Under the pieces are notes generated by a model. That model did no database searches. It saw only the letters and a program-made list of their open reading frames with translations, and was not told where the DNA came from. From Cyathus striatus (taxonomy: Eukaryota; Basidiomycota; Agaricomycetes; Agaricales; Nidulariaceae): a DNA stretch of 64,000 nucleotides. Every line of letters begins with the position of its first letter. Position 1 is the stretch's first letter. Positions 11,229 through 24,300 of this stretch are shown here, piece after piece. The stretch spans positions 4,216,001-4,280,000 of the forward strand of contig JAOVFP010000011.1 of assembly GCA_025738555.1 (NCBI GenBank), given 5' to 3'. The position numbers and the translations under genes are program-made.

Positions 11229-14200
11229 TCACATCCCTCCCACCTTCCGCCCTCCCCGTCCCCATTTCTCCAACAGGAACCCTCCCATGTACTCGTACAC
11301 CTCTCTCTGCGCTCCCCTTCGCACAATGCTGTGGTCACTGATGCTGACTCAGCACTCATCCCTAGCAACCAATCACCGCTCACTCACCTGTCCACAAACA
11401 TCCTGAACCTAAACCGCCGCACCTGCTCCCGCGTAAGCATGTCCAGCAGGTGCGCGCTGTTCGCAAAGTGCACATTGTCGTCCCCGCTCCCGTGCTGAAG
11501 CAGGTAGTCCACGCTGTGGAACCCCGTCACGTTCGAGATCGACGCGTTCACGTACCCCCCTGGGTTCACCTCGGGCAAGTTCATGTACCGTTCAGTGTAT
11601 ATCGAGTCTGGGAACATTCCTGTTAGTACAACCCGTGAATCTCAATCCCCGGACCGACCGTAAAGTCGCCAGCTTGTAACCGGCTGTAGGTAGACGCGCT
11701 TTAGTCACTCCAGCATAGCCCTCCTACCTCCAGACTCACCGCAACAGCCATAGCAAGCGAATGCACCCCCGCATTCGCTTCAACCACCTTGGACGACATA
11801 AATCCGCCGTACGACTGCCATTCAACCGCCAAAATCGGAGCGTGAGGCAGCACCATACGAACGCATGATCAACAATCGTTCCATGTAGGTTGATCATGGG
11901 TACCATTCAGATCCAAGTACCAGATTCCAATCCATCCAAGTTCAGAACCAATTAAATCGAATACAAGCAGGAAAAAAAAAAGAAAGCCCAGAAGCCAATC
12001 GGCACAATGGTCGAGTCGAGGTCGAGGCAAGGCACGTCCACATTTCATCCCAACACCGATGATATGGATGCACACAAGAAGCGTGTATCAAGATAGATCG
12101 AAAGCATTCCATGGCAAAAACAAGCAAAGCAACCAGTTCGTTAGTAAACAAACTCTCCATCGCAAGAAACACACCCACCCATCCCCAAATCCCGATTCGT
12201 TTGGTGTCAACGTATTCTTTCCCGGCCCAGACTCTGCAGAGAGGGGGAGGTTAGTAACTTCTCCTTCTAACCGAATATGTAACACCACATATGTATGCTC
12301 CAACGGCGATGAACCAAGCGAGAATATAAATCATCTGCGCATATTCATCACCGCTGCAAGCACCAATAGCCTGGCTAAACCACGCAGACCAGACAGGACC
12401 AATATCCAGCCAGCTTGCAAACGCTAATAACACCCCTAACGTAATCCAAAGGCGGATTGGACCAAGAAGGTCTGCACCCAAATAGAAGGTGGAGCTGACA
12501 TCAACAGTCCAGACCATGATAGACTCATCTCAAAAATAACTTCCAACGCGCCAAAGGATCCAAGGGAGGATGCCCAATGACAGCCAACACAAAGTAAGCC
12601 AATAGCAATAAAACACCACGTACTTGGCAGCTTCCACCTGATCACGCGTCTCCCAAAAGCCCAAATTACCTTTAACAGTATTGCGCAACTTGCGCCCTTT
12701 GAACCCCGTACCCCGCCCATCGACCGTCACCACAATGTATCCCAGTCCACACGCGACGTATTCGTGCCAATCACGCGAGAAGCGGGTGTCCACCGTCTGA
12801 GACCCGGGCCCGCCGTAGCTGAAGCTTAATGTTAGAGTTGGCACGTAAAAAAGAAGATGACCCAAGTTTACACGCGGAACAGCACAGGATACTTGGTCCG
12901 ACCAGAGTCGTCCATCCGGGGCGGTCGGATTTCTTTCACATTAAGCTCTGTGTCCAGGCCATAGTTTATTCGTTCACAGGAGGCGGAAAGGTAGGTTAGA
13001 GTGAACCATGTCGCAGTCCAATCCATCAGTCAAGCAGCAGTAAACGCATGACGTCCATTTCCAGGGATTGTCGTCGGCGGTAGGAATAGTCGTCATCCGG
13101 GGTTTAAAGGGGGATTAGGGAGAAGGGAAGCAGCGAAGAAAAGAAGATCAGCAGCCATGTCGTAGACAGATAAGATAAGAGAGAAACACAGAAAAGAACG
13201 GCACGCAGTGCCCGGTAATATTACCATAATGCATGCTGCACAGCGGATACATATGGAGCCCACAAAGACTAGCGAATCCTAAAAATGCAAAACGCAAAAC
13301 GCAAAAACAAGTGCAACGAGTCGAGCCGAACCCGGTTATTCGCTCACATGGAACATCCAAATCCAACGATCAGCAATAGCCAGTGCAATGTTCCGAATAA
13401 CAAGCCACCCAATGGCATTTCGCAATATCCGGAATCGCTGATGAGCGCCAACTGAACTGGTGGTTGCCAGGGCTAGTGGTGGGAACACGACAGATGATGC
13501 GGGACGAAGAAGCGTGAACAGATGTCTGTCTTGGGTGTCCTGAGTCTACCCGTTTATGGATAAACCTAATGAAACTTTCCGGCGGGGCAGGCGGAGGAAG
13601 GGAGACAAGAATGGAAAGAGGGGAACGACAACTCACCGTACCCGTCGATGTTAATCGTTTCGTATGACACCGTCGCAGCTTCGTACTCTGCAGTCATGTT
13701 AGACAGGTGTTCATTGTTGGTAAGGTAGTATGAGAACTCTTCATCATCATCGGTACATCAGTAACCCGCATATCTATACCGAGGGGAACGTACACACTTT
13801 TGTCATCGATCTTCTCGACCTTCTGCCACGGGATGCTGGGTCCACCATAGTTGAGCACGTAAAACCCAGCTTCGGGTGAGAAGTCACTGCTATAGTATCC
13901 TGGCTTCTCGGTGTCAGTAAGTGGAGTTGGCTCGGCAGGAGCATCGGCAATGCTAGACAGGGAAGAGGGTAAAGCAATAGAATACAAATGCCTCTGCGTC
14001 GACGGACGAGCTGCTTCAAAGTACCTATTAAAGGAACGATTAACAAGATGCAAATCTAGTGGCAAGACACTTACACTATACCCTTCTTTCCATCGATACC
14101 CTTCACGCCGCCTACAACTTCCCAGTTTCCAGTGGTAAGGAACCTAGGCTGCGAAGCGTCGGCAGGGTTAAACAGCGCAAGATGATTATACCCATCCTTA

Positions 14201-16128
14201 TTGGGGACAACATCGAGGTAAGCATTGCTCGCAAGTGCCGAGAACGTCGATTTGCTAACAAGTGACGCAGGAAGAGGGTAAATCGATTGTTCCTAACAGT
14301 AACCGACCCATCAGCAGGTACACCAACGTGAAATGAAACACATACGCTATCAATCCAGCCTTCATCCCCTTGCTCGCCGTCCTTGCCCAACTTTCGCACA
14401 ACGCGCCCCCGGCTGTAGCCTGCCAAGTCACCACTCTTGCTCAAGTCGAATACGACGACGTGGCCGTCGTCTGCATTCCGGTTGACTTCTTTCACTGCCA
14501 GACTATCGTTCCCGACCCAGGCGACTTCTTGGATGATGCTGTCGGTATCTAAATGTTTGGGTTCCCAAGTGAGCGTGTGGGTGAAAGTCGAGACAGAGAC
14601 CGATGGCGATGGAGAGGCGGTGGTGTTCGCGGAGAGATATCCTTGAAGATCAAAGACGCGCACTTGGACAATAGGGTTGTCATATCCTGGCTTGGGGTAT
14701 TTCATGCGCACTTCGTCAGTGTACGGCACGACCTATACTATCGTTAGCAACGCAGCTACAGAACCAGCCAAAACATACCTCGTAACTGTCGCTGGTGGGG
14801 TTATACACTGGGAACACAAATTCAGGAACTTTCGTCTCGTCAGAAGACAAAAATGCCAATTTCGACGCGTCGGGGGAGAACCATAGTGCAAAGTCGGCAG
14901 AAAAGACTTCTTCCTCGTACACCCAGTCTGGGACGCCATGGAACAAAGAGGCGTTGCCAGTGTCCGTCACACGCAATGGAGCTGATTCACTAATTTGGTG
15001 TAAGATAGTTGGTCATGGCGAAGAATGCCAATGCAACTCACAGCCCAGGAGGAATAACATAGAGATCATTGTCGAGTACGAATGCAAGAGCATTGCCTAC
15101 TGGAGCCCAAGTAGCGTACGCAGTTTTGGCGGGTGATGAAGGTGGAACGATGGGTATGGTTTGCTTTGTACTTAGGGTATGAACGTAGTAGTTCCCAAAG
15201 GACGAGTGGCGCCATTGCTAGCGGAGGCTTTATTTAATCGCCGGTCAACGAGAGAAAGACTGGTAAAGCACCTTCTTGTAATCCGTCTTAATCAGAATCT
15301 GTTTCATATCAGGCGACAACTGCCAACTTGCTATCGAGATTGGATTTCCGTGCTCCTGTAAAGTATGATAAGTAAAACTGCATGCAATAGTCCCAATAAT
15401 AGCTCAAAAATATACTTACATCCTTGATATCCATCTGCTTCACGAGGTCGGTCGTCGTATTCGTCTTCAAGTCCACAAGTTTGATGTATCCGTCTTGCGA
15501 TATGGAGAAAACACCATCACCAGCTAAGGAAAGCCGCCAGCATGAGCCTACATGCAGAGCGCATTACGGGAGACTCACCCTCTTTGACCCAGTTCAAGCT
15601 CGCGCGTTCGACGTAGAATGTTCCGTTAAAGATATGATCCATGGTTATTTTGCGTACGCCTGGGATGCGGTACCCACCTGCACCTACGTAGGTGTATGCT
15701 CCGATTATACCTATGAATGCAGATGCGCCTACCAGGCAGGCTAGAATGATGAGAAGAGCGCGGAGTGGCTTGTTCTATCCCGTTATGTCATTACGAAGTG
15801 TAGGAATTACGAAATGGGAACGGACCTTGCGTTCTGGTGAAGCATATCGAGCTGCACCGCTTCCTCCAGCTTCTGCCCTCCCAGGCGACCTTGGGGGCAC
15901 CACACCCTCTCCATCATCAACACCCTCTCCAACCTTCGCCAACAATGACCCTTCCTCATCCTCCGAGTCTGAGCTTGGTGCAGAGAATGCTCCTTCACCG
16001 TAGTATGTCGGCGGGCGCGAAGAACTAGAACTTCGCGTGCTCTTCTTTGGTTGTTGCGGAGCAGGCGCAAGTGCAGACGTCTCCTCCGGGTCGTACTGCG
16101 GCAGCGATTCGCTGCTAGCTATACGCAT
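11229..16128 (-). CDS. Dipeptidyl aminopeptidase type IV (vacuolar DAP-B / Ste13-like)
   Basis: A type II membrane serine peptidase (family S9B). The start at 16128 opens a ~100-residue Ser-rich cytosolic tail. After a 57-nt intron comes the single transmembrane helix (around [13 protein letters not shown]), then a beta-propeller region spread over several exons, then the alpha/beta hydrolase domain with YGGPGSQ and VDGRGTGF. The triad is complete: nucleophile Ser in GWSYGGF, split by an intron between GW and SYGGF; Asp in [10 protein letters not shown]; His in DSDHSI. The gene ends FLLEKWGRG..., with TGA at 11229-11231. Known role of the family: removal of X-Pro or X-Ala dipeptides in the vacuole or late Golgi. 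Three introns are unusually long: 11815-12178 (364 nt), 12234-12623 (390 nt) and about 690 nt around 12950-13640; the others are near 50-60 nt. A 55-nt exon (12179-12233) encodes [12 protein letters not shown]. Confidence 0.9.
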
Positions 16129-18116
16129 TTCTTTTACTGGTCTTGGTTAGATGGGGTATATGACCAAGATATTACTCCAGAAATATAACGAGAGATCGAG
16201 AGATAATAAGAAAGCAGATAACGAGATATTCCGAACGAATAAATACGCTGGTGAGGTTTTAGAGGGAATATAACCTTCTCCCTTCCGTTGTCGTAAGGAG
16301 ATAAAGGGCAGAGTCTGAGGACGACGTGGAGAATGCTGAGAATGCGCCGAACAGCCTCCCTACTTCGGTGAACGCAACGATTGGACGGGAACAAACCCTA
16401 ACCTGGATCCGCTGCCATTGGCTCGTAATCATGTTCCCACGACCATTATGCAAAGGGCGGCCCGAGTTCAACATTCAACAACACACCACAAAACAGCACT
16501 CATGTCGAAGATATGGGTTTGATTTTTTGTTTGAACGACAGTTGATAAGCGCTTTTGGACGAGAAAAATAAGTTGGCGGCATCTTGAAGTTTAACACAAA
16601 GAACGCGGGGTGCCCGGTGGACGGTCATCGTCCATCGTCCAGATCACAGTGGCTCAAGGCAAGCGCAAGAGATGAAGGCTGGGGGTAAAGAAAGCAAGAA
16701 TTAACCCAAGCATACATAGTCATTTAAGTAGCCAGTAGGTGGAGAGGAACTAAGTAATTTAAATGACGAACGAAGTGTAATGGTGTATGGTAATGAAAAA
16801 CACGTTTAACGGTGTGGCAATGTAGTATGCATGGGTCTGCTCGCAGCTCCACCTGAGGCCCCCAAAATTTATCAAGTACATTAAATTTAAATAACCGCAC
16901 CAAAACTTTTGTTGTAAGTTGCGAGAATTCGTTTTGTGGCGCGAGAGCATTTGGAACACAGAGAGAATCGCTACATATTATAGAGCTTCTCATTCAGCGA
17001 TCACGATTTCTCGACAATTACCAAGGGCAACACGCAATAAGCCCGTCCCTCTTTTCATCACGTCAACAAATTGCGCAAGGTACATAGCAAACTTTCACAG
17101 TGCCACACCCCGTTGCTATGATTCAAATCAGCGAATTTCTGTGGACATCCAAATTTAGCGATACAAATGCACCTCCAGAAATGTAGTGGGTGGTTCCCAG
17201 TGCATTGATTAGAAGTGACTCATGCGCCAGTGCACACAGCAGAGATACTCTGCGCAAGATTCAAGAGAACAGGAAGGATGAAGAATGATAGAAGTTTCAT
17301 GTTCAAGTTACTCTCGGACTTTGGCTTACCCTTAGAATACAGTGACTTTCGAATAGCTTTTATATCGAGATGCTTGGACCTGGTCTGCAAAAGGCATTGG
17401 TTCATATGGTGGTCATATTGCCACGGAGCCCATCGTATCGTGACCATCCTCATTCCTCGTTGATAGGATTGATAGACAGTGTTGGAGCCACAAGTTCAAA
17501 GAAATGCAGATTGATTCTTACCACCACATGTCCATTGTATTCGAAGTGGTAGGACTGAAACAGTAAAAGATTCGGATGGTCAGCGGTTGCAAGTAGGATA
17601 TATCCTGTGACTCGAATGTTGTCAGATAACCAGGTGAGTTAGTAACATTCCAGATTCTTACCTTCGCTCCTGACGACATGATATACAAGGAAAGACCCAA
17701 GTTATTTCGAATATAGATAATGATGAACAAGTGATAACCAACTTCATCGTGAAAACGATATGATGATATAAATGGCACATTGAGAGGGTAGCTCGTCTGC
17801 CACAATGATAAGAGTTGCTTATTTGAGATTGAAGTCATGGGTACCATAATTCAAACCTCGCGACAGTGTCAAGTAACCATGTTGCGAATCAGGCAAGGAG
17901 ATCAGGCTTACAAGGTATGAGCACACCTTTGCTTCATAAATTCTCGGTAACCCGAGTACATTGTTCATTGCGCTATCGAATACCGAAAATCATCATTGGC
18001 GTTTGACTGGAGGTTTCCCACAAATGTTTAACAAAACAATCTTAATCAGTTCGCAGGGTATCACAATCCCATTTTATTATTCAAGAATTGCAGACTCTAC
18101 ATTTTAGAATCGTTCC
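16129..18116. other. Intergenic stretch with a doubtful peptide-coding trace
   Basis: 2 kb between the DAP promoter side and the HNH-like gene. On the minus strand near 17520-17640, donor GTAAGA, a TTACTAAC branch point and acceptor GTCACAG precede a plausible peptide (YILLATADHPNLLLFQSYHF), but the upstream frame is closed by a TAA and no family is recognised. A separate ATG at 17298 (minus) opens a signal-peptide-like MKLLSFFILPVLLNL that stops after 26 residues. Neither is enough to call a gene. Confidence 0.35.
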
Positions 18117-19084
18117 TTAAGCGGGGAAACTTTTTCGCTTTCGTTTCAACAAGGCGGACGTCGGAGGTGGTGGCAACCTGGCTTTTTTGCGCAACTGCTC
18201 ATCAACATCAGGATCTGGAGGCGGGTAATAGGAAGGTTCTTGTTCCACTTTTAGGTTGGTACTGAGAGGTGAGATCCAAGCGTAATACACGGTCAAGATT
18301 TGTTGAAGGATGGGAAATTGCCTCACAGCAATATCAGTATTCCCCGACATTGATAGGTGATAGCCTGCTCCCACAATGACGAACTTGGGATGGATATGGC
18401 TAATAAGCTTGGGAAGAGTGGTGAAGGGGTATACGTGAATGCTAAATGCTTTGGGAGTCAGTGGAGTTGTGGTGTTGGCGTTCTGGCGTGTAAACGCAAT
18501 ATCCTGCATGTCCTTGATAGGTATAAGGCTATACTCAAATGTTCCATTCTATAGAATATTACGAGAAAGTTATATGAGGAGACATATATCTTAAACGTAC
18601 CTCAAAGTCCGGAAAACTGTCTCTTCTTAGTGGAAATACGGAGTTGTAGTATTCTTGAACAATGTTTGCATCGGGTACAAGGACACATTGACACTTATCA
18701 AGCATAACATAAATCGACCTCCCAACTATTCGAATTCAATTAATGGACAGCAGGAATGTGTGTCAATACAGAGGCGTACCAGGGAAGATATTGTGACAGG
18801 TATCAAGTCGCAAAGTACCTTTTCGCATTTTCCAGTGCCACGTAAGTGAATTCATCTGAAAATATTAGTAAAAAAAAAGTAACATTGTATTAGTGACATA
18901 CATATCTCTCCTCTTCTTTGAAATGTTGGGGGGTAGCGGAACGGTATTCGATGGCGCGATTAACAGAACAATTCTCAACGAGGCAACGACCATTGTTAGG
19001 GTCAACTGAATCAAACCGTTGCTTTATTTTTGTGATTCGACGTGCATGTTCAGTGTCGGTGTCTGGTGTGGATGTTACGGACAT
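18117..19084 (-). CDS. HNH-nuclease-like family protein with lost catalytic residues
   Basis: Four exons give about 275 residues. Exon 1 (19084-18902) holds a coiled basic segment and CLVENCSVNRAIEYRSATPQ. Exon 2 reads MNSLTWHWKMRKGTLRLDTC and HNIFP. Exon 3 reads VGRSIYVMLDKCQCVLVPD and ends PLRRDSFPDFE. Exon 4 runs NGTFEYSLIPIKDMQDIAF, ..., FVIVGAGYHLSMSG and a basic tail KRKRKSFPA. This is the layout of a large, uncharacterised mushroom family annotated as HNH nuclease domain proteins. In that family the first motif usually contains a Cys-His or His after IEY and the last contains His in a LHxxFD-like block. Here these read IEYRSATP and IYVMLD, so the zinc and catalytic histidines appear gone. 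The reading frame itself is intact, so it may be expressed with another role. Confidence 0.65.
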
Positions 19085-19132
19085 TCTAGTGGGCGATAAA
19101 CTCGGCAGACAGGCGCGTTCGATGTTAAGATT

Positions 19133-19157
19133 CCCGCTACCTTTTAAGGTAGTAGGG
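19133..19157. repeat. Short palindrome, copy 1
   Basis: Core CTACCTTTTAAGGTAG flanked by CCCG and TAGGG. It lies about 50 bp upstream of the HNH-like start codon. Close copies are at 31590, 49679 and 51071. Confidence 0.7.
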
Positions 19158-20739
19158 TTATGAAGGGCGATGAAAGCTCGTTTTTTTATAGAGCGAACAC
19201 CTCCCGTCAAGTGGAGTTTAAATACACGTGGTTGCCATAAATAATGACAACCAACAACAATTCCCACACATAATATCGGTCATTCCCGTATCCTAACTGC
19301 TTGGAGACTTACCGCGTCCGGCGCGTCGTTGACCAATCGTCGACTAACATACTTATAGTATGTTTAGTTATATCTTTCGTCTCAGAACACTTCATGGAAT
19401 ATACATTTCCTTGTTTTTACGAGTTTCCTAAGCTATTGAAATTCCATGCCATGTTATGATGTTCAGGACCATCTTTTGTTGACAAAATGTCTCCTTACCA
19501 GAACATCATAGTATGGATCTGCTCTCGTGAACTCTATGTGATCCCACATACTCTCTTTCTAATTTTATACTGATTATACTAGCTTGTAAGCCTTGGGCCG
19601 AGATAATAGCGAGGTTATCGATAAGTAACACCTGCAGGTACTAAGGATGACTGGAATTTCTGGGATCATTAAGAATAAATTTATGTAACGTTTTTATGAA
19701 ATTAGTTTTATAATGTGATGACCCATTCAATGAACTTTTAATAATACACCTCAGGTAGCGGCCTTGCCGCTAGTCAGCCTTATTGATTTATCAGAAAGTG
19801 TGAGACTCCAGAATATTTTATTTTCAGGCATGTGTGATTGCTAGGCTTTTCCCTCGGTACCAAATAACGTTACCGCCCGGCGCCGGGATGGCCCGCAAAA
19901 GTTTGCAAGTGGCTCCAAAGTGGCACTCTTCTACTTTAGACTTCATGCCAATAAAACTTGTCACTGGACGATATCGAATGTGCCCAAAAACTCTCCGTTG
20001 GTTTCGAGGGGATGTTACTCCTCCCGGCCGTTTATTGAAGCCGATGACCACTATGACAATGATGATTTAAACTCAGGATTTACTAAGACGTGTTGAAGTG
20101 TTGGCTTGAGCAATGAAGAGTGCTACAAGAGCCACGGACCAGCAGGAAGCAGAGAACGTTTCTCAATTATGTGTACTCTTGCATCTTCTTACTTTCGCAT
20201 GATGACACAAATTTCTCAATATCCCAACATACTCTCCCCCTGTGGCAATTCTTACGACAGCAACATACACAGTACTAGTTTTTGAAGAACGTTCTAAAGT
20301 TGTAACTTCGGGAAATATCAGCCCAGGCTTCCCAATACTACTGTAAGCCAAACTTCACTGACGTATCTTCTATTCTTTCTTTACTGTTGGCCGTGGTAGT
20401 ACCTGACACGAAGTTAGCATACTGGACTTAAACCTTATCAGCATATTCTCCTCGGAACCGGTAGGGAAGTACCAGCGCCAGAATGATTTGGCTCATTGGA
20501 GGATTTGATGGGGACAGAAGTTTTCCTGGATGCGTAGCCCTTTCACTAAGTTGATTGTGTAATTGTGTTTTGCTAGCCTAGTAAATGGTGTATACATTTA
20601 ACTTCATCAAGTGCAAGGGAAAGGGGGCTATAAGAGCTCGAAGGTAAAGCGTGTGTCACTTGATACTTCCAAATCAAGCCTTAATTGGCATGGTGTTGTT
20701 CAATCGATTCCTAAAATCCAGTACGTACTTAAAGGCTCG
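19158..20739. other. Intergenic stretch, no supported gene
   Basis: 1.6 kb. Frames on both strands are short and unlike known families. It separates the HNH-like gene from the P450 pseudogene. Confidence 0.45.
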
Positions 20740-22560
20740 CTTTTACTCAGGCTACATCATCGTCTCTTGCTTTTGTTGTGCAGAAATGAAACGCGAAAGG
20801 TATATATGCAATACTGGGGATTTCTATGCTCTGAAAATTCTCCCTTTTATTAGCTACACCACATTCCAACAGTTGGATATAATTCACCAATCTTATCTTA
20901 CATATCCGCCATCAAGTTTCTATTCAGCGGGATAGACATGGTTAAGGAAGGTTATTACAAGGCAAGCAAGCCATGAAAGCACAGGAGTAGTTGAGAATGA
21001 TACCAGAAAGCTTATTTTCAGTGTTCCTCCCCACAGATGAGGTACTGTAGATTCTCCTTTCATTTACACAATAAAAATGTGTAAATATTGGTTAAGTACA
21101 GGCCCCTTAGATATTGTACACTATGGGATCAGAAATGACAACTAATCCCTATCACATCTCAACCATTCGAACACATTTTGGACCAAAAAATCTTGCTAAT
21201 GTATTTCCTGCCATGAGAGATGAGCTGTTGACCGCTTTCTCTGAAATAATTCCAGTGGAGAGAGGTACGAAACCTACATTTTGTTTCCGTTTACTTCGCT
21301 TCCGATTGGTGGGTCCATTACTATTTGTTGCATTAGGTTGGGAGAAATATAATATTAGTGATGCAATCACGCGAATCATTGCCAGGTTAACAAGCCGGAT
21401 AGTTGTTGGACTTCCCCTGTGTAAGTTGAGTCAATATTGAACTTTCATATAATGGTATATTCATATATATAGGCCGGAACAACAAGTACGTGGATAATAT
21501 CATTCAATATCCCTGGACCATGGATGTAATGGTCGCATCAACTTTAATTAATCTTCTACCGTCTATCATACGACCGTAAGTTTCAAGGGCCCTACTATTA
21601 AAATAATTAACTAACAGCTTCAACGTCTTCAGATCGTCAACATATGTACTTAGACGCACCTCAAATCGGATAAACTGTGCGCTGAAATTACTGAAGCCTA
21701 TTATTAAGCAACATCGTAAGGAAAGTGATCATACCAACAACGATGAATTGGTGTGTAATAAACTGTCTCTACAAAACATTCTGAATTTCTTGACAAATAC
21801 TACTATACCACGACGATAGACACTTTTGAAATGTTTTGTGTCTGAAGCAAAAGGTGAAGAGCTAGCAAGTATACGATTACCAAGACATGTCATGTTTGCA
21901 AACTTTGGAGCTATTCATTCCAGCGCCGCCGTAAGTTCGAATCATGTTTGTTTAGCATTTCAGCCTTCAAATTAATTCTTCTAGACATCTACAAGCACTA
22001 TATTACCTTGCTGAAAATCCGGAATACGTGGCACCCTTGCATGAAGAGGTTGAGAGGGTAGTTTCTCAAGATGGGTGGAGCAAAGCTTCACTTGATAAAT
22101 TCATTAAAATTGACAGCTTTTTCGCGAAGCACTAAGGTTGCATTTATCTTTCGGATGTGAGGGCCCTAGCTTTCTTCGGTTTACTCATTTTTTCAAGCTC
22201 ATTTCCCAGTTACCGTCGGACGGGTAGCATTAAAAGATTACTCTTTTCAAGACGGTACTTTCATTCCAAAGAACACGATGGTTTGCGCAGCCCTGGATGC
22301 CATCTACACTGATAGCAAGATCTATCCGAATGCTGGTGAATTCGATGGATTCCGATTTTCGAAGATGAATGAGGTTGCTGGGAGTCGTAAAGTCGATATT
22401 GTCACCTGAATAACGACTTCATATCCTTTGGTGGTGGAAAGCACGGGTGTCCCGAACGCTTTTTTCAGCAATTGAAATGAAGTTGCTGCTCTTGCGCTCA
22501 ATTGTTTTTGGGGCAACGTATGTCATCCATTTGGAAAAAATCAAACATATCGCGTGCTGG
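20740..22560 (+). pseudogene. Cytochrome P450 pseudogene (copy B)
   Basis: A decayed paralog of the P450s at 1-658 and 31850-33858, on the opposite strand. Recognisable pieces in order: exon 1 tail CRNETRK (20780-20800); exon 2 VGYNSPILSYISAIKF (20870-20960), followed by the same GC-type donor (GCAAGC); MRDELLTAFSEIIP (to 21264); NISDAITRIIARLTSRIVVG; NNKYVDNIIQYPWT; STYVLRRTSNRINCAL; SEAKGEELASIRLPRHVMF; LYYLAENPEYV; DYSFQDGTFIPKNTM; GEFDGFRFSKMNE; and the heme loop FGGGKHGCPERFF. Damage: nearly all of exon 3 is missing between 20960 and 21108, a stop precedes YTMGSEM, and there are frame changes and stops around 21800, 22010-22130 and 22405. The heme Cys is present but the Gly after CP is changed. 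It cannot yield a full P450. Confidence 0.88.
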
Positions 22561-22774
22561 GAATACTAAATGTTTCAACTTCGACATGACACAGACAAGG
22601 ATCCAACTTGCAAACTGCTATCAATGCAATAAATTCTAGAGTTCTATAATACATGGGTATAGTACAACAGCTTCTATATATCAGACATCACCACCAAATA
22701 AATGCACAGAAAGAAATAGAGCAATAGCTGCATGTGAGCTGGATAGCCTTGATGTAGCGAAGTACCATAGGTGC

Positions 22775-23056
22775 TTAGAGCATGGAGAGGACTAGGACAT
22801 AAAACTCTGTCAAAGACAATTCGTCAGACGTCCTAAAATAAACCAGTGGCTTCGTACCTTCCATGGGTGTCATTCCATATCGACTAGTAGTATTAACAGC
22901 TGCTGCTACAGGAGGCAATGCCGTTCCTGACGAAGGTTCAGATGATGCAGAAGATTGAGGCACTGCTGCCCTACGTTCTGTGGACAGCGCAGAGCGAGAC
23001 GAGGGTGAAGAGACCGAGCTGTACGAACGGAAGAATCGTGGTACAAAGGACGACAT
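22775..23056 (-). CDS. Small Ser/Pro-rich ORF, unknown
   Basis: An ATG at 23056 opens 93 codons. The N-terminus (MSSFVPRFFRSYSSVSSPSS) is Arg/Ser-rich and could be a mitochondrial presequence. The middle is Ala/Ser-rich and the end is hydrophobic. A donor-like GTACGAAG follows GMTPMEG, so the true 3' end may differ. No family recognised. It is isolated between the P450 pseudogene and the Ran-binding gene. Confidence 0.25.
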   Translation of the reverse strand: MSSFVPRFFRSYSSVSSPSSRSALSTERRAAVPQSSASSEPSSGTALPPVAAAVNTTSRYGMTPMEGTKPLVYFRTSDELSLTEFYVLVLSML

Positions 23057-24300
23057 GGCCTTGATATGTGAGGTAAGAAATCGACATTAAAGTGCGATAC
23101 TATATATACGCACTTATAATGGCCTCCCAGATATATCACTGCTTCAAAATGGAACGCGGATAAGGCGAGCGGTGCTCAGGTGGACTAGTGATATGGAGTT
23201 TGTATAACGTCTCCGACAAAGTCGTTGAGCATTTATATAAAGCTTTCGGAGTTACCGAGGATCACGACTCCCACGTAGCCTCGCGAAAAAGCTACGTCGT
23301 CCGGATTCCTTGTTAAATTATCAAGTGGTCGAGGTTGTAGTGAAAGAACGAAGTCGATAGGCCTGGTGAGGTCCAAAGTCGAAGCCGTCGGGTGTTGCCG
23401 AGAACTGATCTCCCTAGGCAAGTCCAGATTTCGGTCAGGAAGTCCAAGTGGCACCGACTCGCATGCCGCCTAGATAAGCATGCAGCATAATTAGACTTGC
23501 ATCGAGGAACGTGCAACATGCGAGCATTCTAGCATTTCGGTTATTTCAAAATGTAAACTTAGCCGGTGTTTTAGGGCGAAACCAAGGCGAAATTAAGAGT
23601 GTGCAAGCTGGAGGCTGGCTACGAGAGACTAGAGTGGTGGGAGAGAACGAACCTCGGACTGTTGAATTCATTTGAAATATTTGCCCTTGACGTCATAGGT
23701 ACAGCTTACAAAGGAAGGGCAAATCGAAAGGTACCGAGACATACAAGCTCCATATAGAGTATAAAAAACGGAATGGCAACAACAGATGTATCCGGCACCG
23801 AACAATTCTTCAGTGAGAGAAAACAAAGAAACGAGGCGACAAAAACTCCTTAACGCATGGTCACAGTCCCCGATAGCAGTCACCAGAAGATGAAAATGCC
23901 TTCTTTGCGCAAAGACGGACGCTCGAGCCAAACGATAGTAGGGCAAGACACCTCTGGGCGAAGAACCACAGTCGTAGTTGACTTCCAAAGAAACTTCACT
24001 ACCTCATTTGAAGCTTGCTGTTAGCCAACTTGAAGCCATAACATATAAATTACGCAGTTATCGATATCATACAAGGGTAATTTACAAACTTCTTCATGCA
24101 CACGCCACCCAACCCCCTGGACGCGCAGCGTTCAAGTAGGCAGTTAGGTGCTGATATGCCGGAAGCCATGGTAGTCAGCTTAGATACAGAGAGTGTCAGC
24201 TGGGACACCAGCGGCAGCGAAGCCCGTAGTAGCCATAAGTTGAATCATAATGAAGTCTCCAGAGACAGGAGCTTAAGTAGTCTTCTTGAAATGAGCACTC
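23057..24300. other. Intergenic stretch, no supported gene
   Basis: 1.2 kb. Short frames only. The right part is the 3' flank of the Ran-binding gene; a 70-codon plus-strand frame at 24096-24308 runs into the end of that gene and is taken as chance. Confidence 0.45.

Noticed and set aside
11815..11870. Apparent replacement of the DAP active-site motif by an unusual sequence ending EWQSYGG
   Set aside because: The true upstream exon is at 12179-12233 (RIGIWGW); joining it to SYGGF restores the normal GWSYGG motif, so the odd residues are intron sequence.
17220..17453. Possible small secreted protein with signal peptide (MKLLSFFILPVLLNL)
   Set aside because: Stops within 26 residues and no downstream exon gives a sensible protein.
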